Assembly: GCA_002900995.3 (NCBI GenBank)
Contig: CM035309.1
Location: 3,168,389-3,232,388 of the forward strand
Reading direction: 5' to 3'
Source of the DNA: Ganoderma boninense
Taxonomy: Eukaryota > Basidiomycota > Agaricomycetes > Polyporales > Polyporaceae
DNA: 64,000 nucleotides
Shown: piece after piece, positions 55,288 to 64,000 of the stretch
Layout of the letters: the number at the start of each line of letters is the position of its first letter
How positions within the stretch are numbered: position 1 is the first letter of the stretch
The notes under the pieces: generated by a model
The model's database searches: none
What the model was told of the DNA's origin: nothing
What the model saw: only the letters and a program-made list of their open reading frames with translations
Position numbers and translations under genes: made by a program

Positions 55288-57817
55288 ATGTCTTCCGGGA
55301 CGAATGGCACCACGGCGGCTGTGGACCCGCTCGCCAGTTTTCCACAGATTCCAATGGGGAATACGATGGGGGCTTGGTTGTTGGGCTCGGTCGCGTTGAC
55401 ACTCTTGTGAGTTTTTGTTTTCACTCCCGCTACCGCTATGCCCTTGAACATTGTTGATTTGGTCGCACCATTCCACATTCACAAGCCTCAACGGGCTGCT
55501 TTTCCACCAAATGTACCAATATTTCCGCGAATACTCCAAGGATCGGGTGCTGCTCAAAGTCTGGGTGCGTGCATTCCGATCTACATCCCCGGCTTTACTG
55601 TCTCGTAGCTGACGGTTTTCATCTGCGAAGGTTGTATCGACGGTGTACGTTCACGTTTTCGAGGAGCTTCGCTAAGCAAAGACTTACTGGGCTCTAGCAT
55701 CTTTGAAACGTTCATTTCGGCTTTGACTATCCACTTCGCGTGCGTTCATTCCGCCTCCATCCTTGAGCATCTGACCCGGTTAATCCTGACCAACTCCCAG
55801 ATATTTCTACCTTGTTGAAAAGTACTGGGACCCGACGTACTTCTTCCTGCAAAAACCGGTCTGGTGAGTCCTGTTTTGCACCCTCGTCGACGCGCCCTGG
55901 TTCGTAACCACGCTTCATAGGTCGTTCAATGTGAGTACATGGGTCCTCAACGCAGGCATCGGTGCTCACCTATGACCTTCAACTCGCTGCGTCTGCGCAG
56001 CTGCTGCCCTGCACAGCGGTGAGCTCTCTCTTTCCCTAGTGTGTACGACTGACCGTTGAATCGTACGCCTCGACCCGCAGCCAATGGCAGCATTAGTCTC
56101 ACAAACGTGAGCCGTCGGCCTTCTTCGTCCATGTGTCTACGACTGACTCCTAGTGGTTTGCATCCACAGGTTTTTCGTCCGGAGGGTATGGCTATGTACG
56201 TAGTCACCTCCTCTCAGCCTCTGGCACTCGCCCACATCCTGCTCCCCAGTCGCGCCCCAGTTCAAGATCATCGTTGTCGTCGCGGTACGTCTGCTCTAGT
56301 ATAGAAAGCCCGCAGTGCCCCGCAACTCATTCTCGCGACGCGACAGTTTATCCTCAACGTCAGCAACGTCGGTAAGTGTCTCCCGCGAACGATGCCTCGC
56401 TACAGCCCACCGATTCGCGTCGTCTCCACGTGCAGCGTTCTTCGCAGGTGCGGATCAGCCCCTTCCTCCGCTCCAATCTCCAACCTAACTCGCTTCCTTC
56501 ACGCAGGCCTCGCGGTCAAGCTGTACGCCGCACCATCCTGATCCCCTCTCCCCATGTTCACGCGCGCTTCTATTCCCTTGCAGGTTCGAATCTACCAGTT
56601 TCACAGATGGGCTCAAGTGGTCGGTGCGTGCCACCATCGTTTTCCGTCCACCGCCTCTGCGAAAAGCTAACACCACCCCTTCCCCCCTCACTGCTTGTTT
56701 GACCCCCAGTGGCTCGCGAGCGTCGGCGCGTCCATGCAGATGACGGGCGACATCATCCTCACCTTCACGCTCATCCACGTCCTCCGCAAGAGCCGCACCG
56801 GCATCAAAGGGTACGCCGCTCCAGATCTCAGCCCCCCAGAACTCACTCCTCCGCGCGCCAAGGAGTGTGGCAGAGTGGAGGGACGCGCCCCCAGGCCGCT
56901 GACTGTCGCGCGCGTTTTCTTTTTCCAGAACGGACTCGATGCTCGAGGTCCTGATCGCGTACGCCATTAGCACAGGTGAGCCCACCTTTCTATTTATTTG
57001 TCATGGGCACGTACGCGCGTCAGACGGGGCGAGGCGCCCCGTCACGGTCACATGATTAATATTGAGGCGGAGGCGGAGGCTGATGCTCCTTGGTACACTA
57101 GGTGCTCTCAACAGGTAATCATAATTGCCGCGTTTTCGCTCTGAAATGGCTGAGTCAGTTCATGTTCCCGCCGCCGCAGCGTCGTCCACATCCTCAACGT
57201 CGCGTTCGTGAGTCTTTCCCTCCTGGTAGACCGGCGTATGCGAGCATGCCTGACCCCACGTCCTCCACGACAGTCAATAGCGTGGCCAAGCAACTTCATC
57301 TACGCAGCCCTCTCGTGCATCCTCACCAAGCGTGCGTACTCCCTCCTACTCCGCGATTCACGTAGAGTCCTAACCCCCGTCTCTAGTGTACGCAAACACG
57401 TTCCTGGTAGCGTGAGTAGCCCTCTTTCCAAACCCGAATCCGAGTCCCTGCTTCGCCTGCACGCTGACGCTACACTCCCAGACTCAACACGCGGCACTCG
57501 CTCAACACGAGCATGGTCGAGAACGAAACGATGAACTTCCGCACGCTCTCCGCCGTCCGCGCGCGCGGGGTCTCCCACCCCACCATGCCGGTAAGTCAGT
57601 CTAGCCCCTTACCCTTTCTCGCCCATCCCGGACGCGTGCTGACGACTGCTTGAAACCGCCGTCCTCTGCCGATTGCTGATAGGCGTTCCACCACGGGAGC
57701 GGCTCGGTGCCGACGGCCATCGAGCTGAAGGTGCACCAGGAGGTGACGACGGACTACGACGAGTCGGACCGTGACGAGCACGCCAAGGGCGAGCGGAGGC
57801 CGGGCAGCATGGCGTAG
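55288..57817 (+). CDS. seven-helix DUF6534-type membrane protein, copy 7
   Basis: Near-twin of copy 3, with the same 22-exon plan and nearly identical microexons: 14-nt GTTGTATCGACGGT, 10-nt GTCGTTCAAT, 12-nt CGTTCTTCGCAG and 13-nt GTGCTCTCAACAG. It starts MSSGTNGTTAAVDPLASFPQ. Further on come LNGLLFHQMYQYFREYSKDR, FFVRRVWL, KLFESTSFTDGLKWS, WLASVGASMQMTGDIILTFT, SIAWPSNFIYAALSCILTK, LYANTFLVALNTRHSLNTSM, ending GERRPGSMA at 57815-57817. An apparent TAA near 55670 falls inside an intron (GTACGTTC...CTCTAG), not in coding sequence. No disabling change was found. Confidence 0.8.
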
Positions 57818-58254
57818 ACGTAGCCCTCACCGGTCCGATTCTGCGCCCCGTTTCTCTCTTCTCGCCCCGACGTCCGACTCCGACGGTAGCGACACATCCC
57901 TCCACCACCCACCTTCCGCTCTTTCTTTTCAATGCCGCTCTCTCGAGTCCATCGCCTGCCCTGCAGCTCGCACCTCTGTCTATGCTGCTGAGCCCGAGGC
58001 ATTGCGGGGCGGTGTCCGACGCTCGTTCCGGACGACCTCTAGCCTGCGTCGTCCGTCTCGGGTCACGGTGCGGCCTCGGGCTGCACATCACTGCCACAAG
58101 TGGAGGTTTTCTCTCAAAAGTAGAGACCATGGCGAAGTTAATGACTCCATCTCGCGCCGCATTCGGATGACACTGCAGCATACTAGAACTATGATACACG
58201 CACAATAATATCCTGCTGCCATACCATACCTGACTACCAATACAGTTTGATGGT
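57818..58254. other. intergenic between copy 7 and the inverted duplication
   Basis: No gene recognised. Convergent 3-prime flanks; the right arm of the inverted duplication begins at about 58255. Confidence 0.45.
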
Positions 58255-58846
58255 CTCGCCAGCACTGACCTCCTGGATGGTTCAAATGCGAAAAACTGTT
58301 CAATGCCATTGCCGGCAAGCGTGGCAGATGAGCAGGGTGAAGATCAACTCTCAACTCTGACAACCAGATTCACGCAAGTCCGGGATGACAGCCTGGGGCT
58401 TCTCTACCGTCGCCAGATTTCGCGCAGACGACCTCTTCTTCCGAGGCGAGCGCCTTGAACAGCGGCTTGAACGCCTCGTCGCCATCGCTCGTGTTCGAGA
58501 CGTCCCCAACGGATACAACTCTGCATGCATGAAAGATCTTTTCGTCAGTGCGTGACCCTGTACAAGCCCCGAGGTCGACTCGGAGGATGTTGTGTTTCGT
58601 ACCGTACCTGACGCGCTGCAAGAGCTCCCTCTCGCCGGCCCCCAGGTCGAAGTGACCATGTGCGCGGCGAGGCTCGCGAGAGGGCGCGTGTGGCCTGCCA
58701 GTGCGAACGAGGAGCATACATAGCAGTGGTCAGCATCCATTCTCAAGTTGGCTCGCGAGCGAGAAAGATGGATGTACGAAACCCCATGCCGGCCATGCAA
58801 AGCCAACGATGTGCTTGTTCTTCTGCCAGTGGTGGGGGGTGCTCAT
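58255..58846 (-). pseudogene. UDP-glycosyltransferase, 5-prime fragment (copy of 12454-13085)
   Basis: Starts at an ATG at 58846 (MSTPHHWQKNKHIVGFAWPA), continues GHTRPLASLAAHMV, then jumps to HFDLGAGERELLQRV. About 76 nt present in the intact gene (encoding KLRPFSVTLATTNAFHERVT and five further residues) are missing, which shifts the frame. Exon 3 (VISVGDVSNTSDGDEAFKPL) and the start of exon 4 follow. Homology stops at about 58255, and the catalytic C-terminal half is absent. It cannot make an enzyme. It marks the inner edge of the inverted duplication. Confidence 0.82.
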
Positions 58847-59216
58847 GGTGGCAGTACTTGGACCCTGGGGGCGACGCGCGGAGCTTTTGGGAAAATGTAT
58901 TCGGACGGCGGACGGTGGGGCTTTACTTATATGCAGATACGCCGCGGCGCCAACGTGATCATTGCGGATCGAACTTAGAAGGCTGTATGACAGGACCCAG
59001 CAACTTCAGGTACTGCTCTTGCTCCCTCTGTGTACCCTTGGACGCCCACGCCCGGCGGTCGCATAGCCTGAGGGCTGGCTCCGAGTCCCCAACTTGAAGC
59101 CGCAGCAAGCCGCACCGTCCTCCATTCTTTCTCTAGCTAGCTCAGCAATCCGCCCTCGTACATGCATTTTCACGACAAAATTGATGAATGCCAGGTCAAT
59201 ATTGTGCCTCTCAAGT

Positions 59217-60095
59217 TCACGTTGGAGCGCAGAACGTGATCGCCAAGCTGACCTGCAGGTGCCAGAGAAACCGTGAGCAAGCTCCTATACACACGTATGA
59301 CCCGCACCCTCAGCGAACTGTACTCACGTTGTCCGTCTGACACAACACAGACTGGGGAGCCGCCGCCGCGGTGCAGTTCGCGGAGGCGCAGACGGCCCCT
59401 GCGGAGTTACAGCCGTCGATGTAGCTATATATGCGTATGCAAACCCTTGGGGGATTATTGAAGGTTCGCACTGAGGACAGCGGTAGACACTGACTAGAAC
59501 CCGGTCGCGACGCTGAACTTGTGCGGGGGGATGAGGCTGATGTCCGTGAGGGAGCCCACGTTTCCGGGGGCGACGTTCACGAGCGTCGTCTCGATCAGCG
59601 TGCAGTTCTCCCCGTTGAAGCCGCATTCGCTGTCTTGGATGCGGGTATCAGGGGAGTGATAAGTAGCTGTAGTTATTCGTGTCGGAACATTGTTACATAC
59701 CTGTCTGCAAGTAACTGCCGGACTCGTCAGTAACCGAGGAAGCACGAATTTTAAGAGACTGGAACTTACGCGATGACGGAGCCGAGGGGCCCGGTGGAGG
59801 TGTAGTCGTCCCCTGAAGAGAGGACGTTCTGTCCCTGGATGAGAAGAGGCTGCGTCGCTCGCAAGTGGGTGAGCATCGTGGTATTTTGGGCGTTGTGGTT
59901 CACCGTCCCAATCACCACCTACCACTCCGTTTCCGCAGCTTAGCAGCATCACAGAAAGTCAGATGGGGATTGGTGTGGGAGAGGGTATGGGGCTCACAAG
60001 TTCTCGAAGTGCATGGTGTGCGTCTCACATGCGACGATGCTGAAGAGAGTGGCGACGGTGAGAGCCGCTGTGGCGAGGGATCGAGGGAGGCGCAT
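59217..60095 (-). CDS. secreted eight-cysteine 'glycopeptide'/thaumatin-like protein, paralogue 10 (twin of paralogue 2)
   Basis: Minus strand, ATG at 60095 (MRLPRSLATAALTVATLFSI, then VACETHTMHFENL). Exons are CGNGV, PLLIQGQNVLSSGDDYTSTG, YLQTG, ECGFNGENCTLIETTLVNV with APGNVGSLTDISLIPPHKFS, IDGCNSAGAVCASANC and VSLAITFCAPT. The protein is almost the same as paralogue 2; here the exon 1 junction codon is TTG/C (Leu) instead of TAC. All eight cysteines and seven exons are kept. It is more intact than its glycosyltransferase neighbour, which may hint at selection, or simply at recent duplication. Confidence 0.72.
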
Positions 60096-60619
60096 GGTGG
60101 GAGAAAGCTCGTGGGAGAGGGAGGTCAGACGGGGGGATGCCCACCTGAGTCGACCACCTCCGAGCCACGAACGTCCCTTATGAACCTCTCATCCACCCCT
60201 CCTGCCGCTCGAGGTGGCACCATGGAGGCATCACGAGGCATGCCACATGCACAGTGAGCCTTGCAGGGCCAATGAGGAGGTTGAAGAAGACCCGAAGACG
60301 CTGAAACTTTTTGGAATCCTGATACACAGTTCGGGAACTAGGTCACCATTCGAGGCCGTGCGCCTTGCAAGGCAACTTGTATAGCTGAAAAGTCCGTAAA
60401 CCCCGGGACTACAGTCCTAATGGTGCTTTAGAAGGGCATTGGTTGGTCTTTCCCAAGTCCTCATCAAGCTCATGTATATTTACGAGAGCCACGACGCTAG
60501 CATTCACAACAACCCGCCTTCGGCATACTACAAAGCAGCGATTTCCTAGTGTTACATATTCACGGACCTCTCCAGTGCACTGGATGTTGACTCAATTCTC
60601 CCCCACACTCCCCCACACT

Positions 60620-61466
60620 TTAAGGGCAGAACGTGATCATCAAGTCCACCTAAGTTCGTAGAAAAAACGTCACAAAGAGCATCTCCGCCAACAACTGGCA
60701 GCTGAACGACTCACGTTCTCCTCAGTGCACGGCAGCCTATCCCTCCCCCCGGGGCAGTCGTCGTCGGCGCAGACGGATCCGACCCCGTCACATCCGTTGT
60801 AGTACCTGCATATGCGCATTTGCATTCGTCAGCGACAAGCCCTATACTCAGGCAGGCGGAGTCAGAGTGACGCGGGGAAGGCTGACCCGAAGGACGTGGG
60901 GACGCTGAACCTGTACGGAGGAATTATGCTAAGCCCCGCCTCGGAGCCCGGGTCGTCGTTCTGGAGCGTCATCTCGACGGCAGTGCAGTTGTCGCCAGCG
61001 AACCAGCAGAAGCCTTGAGTGTCCGAGCCCGATGAAGGCGTCACTGTCAGTCAGACAGCTGTGCTACCACCTAGACATTCTCTGCGGAAAACGCACCGGT
61101 CTGGAGGAAACTGGGGAAATTATCAGCCTGGGCGACGGAGAGAAGCCTGCAAGAAGGCCTGGGGGACTCACGCGACGGCAGAGACGATGGGTCCGTTGCT
61201 GATGTAGGTTCTGCCCCCGGAGAGCTCCTTGCCATCCTGGATGAGCTGAGGCTGCCGTGCTTGTCAATATCGTAGGCGGGTCAGAGAGCCTGTATTCTCG
61301 CCACCTACCATGCCAATGCCGCAGCTATGCATGCGCACAACGACGCTGGTCATCCGAGGTCTCGCAAGTATGAGGAATGTGATGCCGCTCACCGGTTGTT
61401 GAAACGCACGGTGTGCGTCTCACTGAGTGCAACGCCGACGAAAGCGGTGGAGAGAGCGAACTGCAT
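60620..61466 (-). CDS. secreted eight-cysteine 'glycopeptide'/thaumatin-like protein, paralogue 9 (twin of paralogue 1)
   Basis: Minus strand, ATG at 61466. It has a shorter signal peptide than paralogue 1 (MQFALSTAFVGVAL, then SETHTVRFNNR), and the microexon encodes CGIGM. Next come PQLIQDGKELSGGRTYISNG, FLQTG, FCWFAGDNCTAVEMTLQNDD with PGSEAGLSIIPPYRFS, YYNGCDGVGSVCADDDC and VDLMITFCP with stop. Eight cysteines are present. The signal peptide's hydrophobic core is only about 12 residues, so secretion efficiency is uncertain. The TTAAATAG box lies 91 bp upstream. It differs from paralogue 1 at many residues, so the duplication is not very recent. Confidence 0.7.
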
Positions 61467-62855
61467 GCTGTGAGTGAAGAGAGCGAAACTGAGAGCGGGG
61501 CAGGAAAGGTCGAGCTGGCTCGATGCCGTCCACAGCCCTGAAGACCGCGCTATTTAACCTCGTCCTGCAAGATGCTCGTGAACCTTGTCAACACCACGAG
61601 ATATACCACATGCCCGAGGATCCGACCACCTCGTAGTAGTATTTGGACATTTGAAGCTCGCTTCCATGCCTCAGAGCTTGGGTCCTGGTGAGCTTGAGCT
61701 GCCGCATTCGTCAGTCGCAGCGGTATCTGTAAGTGTCCCTACCAGGAAGACCTTGGTCATCCAGAAATAGACTCGCCGTTCGTCCGACTCCAGTCGTTAA
61801 AGCATCACGCCAACCACCGGTAGATGGCTTCAGGGCTAAAGATAAATGACGAGCACTCTGCGCGTGCATGGAAGCGTACTTTTCTTCTATCCGGTTGTAC
61901 GTCACGATGTTAGCTGTGATCCACTGGTTAGAGGGGGTGCTGAGCTCGAGCTCCCAAGTGAAGACATTGACTTGCCTAAACCCGATAAGCGAGGTCAAAG
62001 TGGGCGACAACTACCATGGGAGGCGCCAAGTGGTCTATGGAAGCAGGGGGGTTCGAATATCTGAGACAGTTTGCAAGTATCAGTTACAACAGAATTCATG
62101 AATGCTTGACGCGTTTGAATCATCCAACATATCTGCTGGCTCAATCTTCCGATCTTTTTGTACCCGTAGAACCGTTGCAAAGCGGCGTGGTATGTTTGCC
62201 CCCTCGCCAGAAATGGACTGTCAGTGACTCTGCTGACGTCCCGCACCATTTCGGGTAGGGGACCAAACGCACTAAGCGGGCGGGGGTTTGGCCCGGTAGG
62301 CATCAATGCCTGGTAAGATTGGGTCAGCAGGTTTCTCAGAAGGTTGGAACTCGTCGAAAAAGACCTTGAACGCGTCACCCATTTGTGAATCCGCTGTAAT
62401 GGAGAAGGTCGATCTGAAGAATTGGTCAAAGCGACACTATTCTCTCGGGCCATGCCAGCGTATGGCGCTCGCGAAGTTATTCCATGACCGGGAAGGACAC
62501 TAGAGTACTCACACACACGCCGTGTGTGTCCGAACAAAGTGTAAGACTTCAAGTCACAAAGGGATATTCGCCTTGCCCGTTGCGTTTTCGAAAGTCCCGG
62601 CGCTGCGATGCCCACTGGGGACGGCGGCCCCGCACAAGCACTGAAAACGAAGCCAGAAAGCATCTGTAGAGATGATCACGAGACAGCGAGAGTTGAATGC
62701 TGAATTTTGACCGACTGAGGGGGCGTCGAGACTCAAAAGTGGCTAGAGACAGTGCACACCAACGGCACTCCGCGGCCTTCCGACGACTCGGAAACAAGCG
62801 CAGAAACCGGCCGCGGGCCACCACCGCTTACCCTTATCCAGAGTCCATCTTCGAC
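61467..62855. other. relic of an unidentified gene in the right arm
   Basis: Minus-strand stretch 61740-61960 is open and coding-like (ITANIVTYNRIEEKYASMHA, GGWRDALTTGVGR, LFLDDQGL), matching the broken left copy at 9240-9480. Another minus-strand scrap near 62290-62400 reads MGDAFKVFFDEFQPSEKPAD. It slightly resembles glycosyltransferase exon 3 (GDEAFKKLFNALVSEK), but the match is too weak to assert. 62500-62660 matches 9080-9180 and 63510-63650. Confidence 0.4.
61550..61557 (-). promoter_or_regulatory. TTAAATAG core-promoter box of secreted gene 9
   Basis: Reverse complement CTATTTAA, 91 bp upstream of the ATG at 61466, with the GGCATCGAGCCAGCTCGAC block between. Confidence 0.65.
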
Positions 62856-62859
62856 TTCT

Positions 62860-63065
62860 CCGCTCATAGCTGATGTTCAGATGCCCCCCGCAGCGGAACA
62901 CGCTCGTCCCCTAGTTGACGAAAAACGGCCAAAACATCCTCACAGCGCGGTCGTTGTGAGGGGCTCCCGGGGGCTTCGGCAACGGTATGCTCATGCGGGG
63001 ATGAAAGACGTACATTGATAGTGACTTCCGATGGCACGGTGGAGATCGATTGAGCGACACTGGTG
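62860..63065 (-). pseudogene. UDP-glycosyltransferase 3-prime relic
   Basis: On the minus strand, SISTVPSEV-like residues (compare ESISAGVP) are followed by a short spacer and GATGTTTTGGCCGTTTTTCG, which parallels GATATTCTGGCCGTTCTTCG at the start of exon 11 of the intact gene. GACGAGCG and related sequence follow, then the match is lost. It is highly decayed, with no usable frame. It shows that a glycosyltransferase copy once stood here too. Confidence 0.6.
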
Positions 63066-64000
63066 TTCCTGCTGTGAATCAGACTAGGAACCGTCCCGTT
63101 GCCTGTCAAGGGAGAGTCGGCCTGCATCGCTTGATGAACGAAGACACAGGAGCACAGCACGATATTGGCAAGCTGTCCCTGGAGGTTGGAAGGTTAGACC
63201 GTAACCCTATGTTATGTAATCATTGCGGATCGAACTTAGAGCAAGGTCGACTGTCCTCAACCCTTCATGTGAGCTCGGAACGAGCACATACCTTCGGCGC
63301 TGACCATGGTAAGCGTGCGGGGTTCGAAGAAGTGCGAGGCTCTAAGGATTCGTGGATTTGCTGGTGCCAGGTGTCAAACAGGTGAATACAGATAACTGAG
63401 TTTGAGAACACAGGCCGGAGCAAGACTGTTCTCTTTGGCCGTTAGCGCAGCCAGCACAATGCGAGTAGCATTCCGTGCGCGACGGCGTGCTTGTGAGATT
63501 ATCCCATGAGCGTGACTAAGAGCAGAGTACTCACATCTACGCCGTGTATGTCCGAACCGAATGGGAGAGGACCTCGAATGGGTGGTCGCCTTGCTTGTTA
63601 TGGTTTCGAAGGTCCCGGCGAGACCGCCGTGACTAACCGCGACGCGACCAGGCCCTTCGGGGCAATGGAGAACCCATTCTTGTGCTCAAGCCTTGGCCTC
63701 ACGTGGCAGCCAGCGGCGCTGGCGCGGCAGAGCAGGCGCTTGTTCTCCCACGACACCACTTGTCCGACATATTCACACTCTCTTCTTCAGTCCCATCCTC
63801 GCAGCCACCATAGAACTCGCATATACCCACCGTTTTACGCATAAAATGCTGAAATAGAGGCCATTATAGTGAAATATGACGCTTCGCGGACGTCTAGTAG
63901 GCCAATGGAGATCCGAGGTTACAGTATGTCTCCCTTGTGGTAGGCTGTTCCCAAGTCGTTCTTGCAACTGTATGCTGATCACTGGGACAGGAACGCATGC
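63066..64000. other. relic sequence, second copy of the unidentified block
   Basis: No intact gene. 63510-63650 (GAGTACTCACATCTACGCCG, then TGTATGTCCGAA) is a second diverged copy of 62500-62660. 63224-63244 (CATTGCGGATCGAACTTAGA) also occurs at 58960-58980 upstream of the glycosyltransferase fragment, so promoter sequence of that gene was copied here. Confidence 0.5.

Larger units (their letters stand above)
58255..62670 (-). repeat. right arm of inverted segmental duplication
   Basis: Reverse-complement equivalent of 9000-13085: relic of an unidentified sequence, secreted paralogues 9 and 10, and the 5-prime glycosyltransferase. It is about 0.5 kb longer than the left arm, mainly between 61970 and 62480. 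Confidence 0.85.

Noticed and set aside
55660..55690. Apparent stop codon and 1-nt deletion in DUF6534-type copy 7 (and TAG in copy 3, TGA in copy 1)
   Set aside because: Comparing the three copies shows these lie in a 53-56 nt intron with GTGAGT/GTACGT/GTAGGT donors and a CTCTAG acceptor.
29821..57817. Mating-type pheromone receptor locus (seven-helix genes)
   Set aside because: The proteins show DUF6534-type motifs, not those of STE3-like receptors, and no short CaaX pheromone precursor was found nearby.
61995..62663. 222-codon minus-strand frame
   Set aside because: Composition and the homologous left arm do not support this frame. Only sub-segments look derived from coding sequence, in other frames.
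1..64000. CRISPR array, rRNA genes, prokaryotic operons
   Set aside because: No regularly spaced repeats or rRNA sequence; the spliceosomal introns show a eukaryotic nuclear region.

Overview
The window is nuclear DNA from a filamentous basidiomycete, most likely an Agaricomycete. Genes are broken by many 45-80 nt GT-AG introns. The families present (secreted 'glycopeptide'/thaumatin-like proteins, seven-helix DUF6534-type proteins, Tnp2, hAT and DIRS-type transposons) are ones I associate with mushroom-forming fungi. All family names come from recognising motifs by eye; no database was searched. Species is not determined.

Layout. 1-9 kb is transposon territory: a truncated Tnp2-like transposase (minus) head-to-head with a polyglutamate-tailed companion gene (plus), AT-richer repeat debris, then a broken hAT transposase (minus). 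9-29 kb holds seven plus-strand paralogues of a small secreted eight-cysteine protein (about 160 aa; genes at 9777, 11227, 16424, 18572, 20842, 26750 and 28261) and one intact GT1 UDP-glycosyltransferase (12454-14682). A DIRS-order retrotransposon with textbook split direct repeats (22623-26051) lies between the fifth and sixth paralogues. 29.8-57.8 kb is dominated by intron-dense genes for seven-helix DUF6534-type membrane proteins: intact-looking copies at 29821-32351(-), 39731-42384(+), 43801-46102(-), 46989-49406(-), 50399-52897(-) and 55288-57817(+), with relics between them. An eighth secreted paralogue (36596-37496) and a 3-prime relic (42734-43093) are interleaved. A 386-bp mariner-like MITE sits at 54143-54528.

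58.25-62.67 kb is an inverted copy of 9.0-13.1 kb. It carries the same gene order on the minus strand: unknown relic, secreted paralogue 1, secreted paralogue 2, then only the damaged 5-prime part of the glycosyltransferase. The last 1.3 kb holds further relics of the glycosyltransferase and of the unknown sequence.

How the parts may work together. Two unrelated multigene families, a secreted disulfide-rich protein and a polytopic membrane protein, expanded in the same ~48 kb by tandem, inverted and segmental duplication, leaving dead copies. Six secreted genes share a TTAAATAG core-promoter box, so they may be co-expressed. A ligand/receptor or surface-recognition relation between the families is only a hypothesis from co-location.
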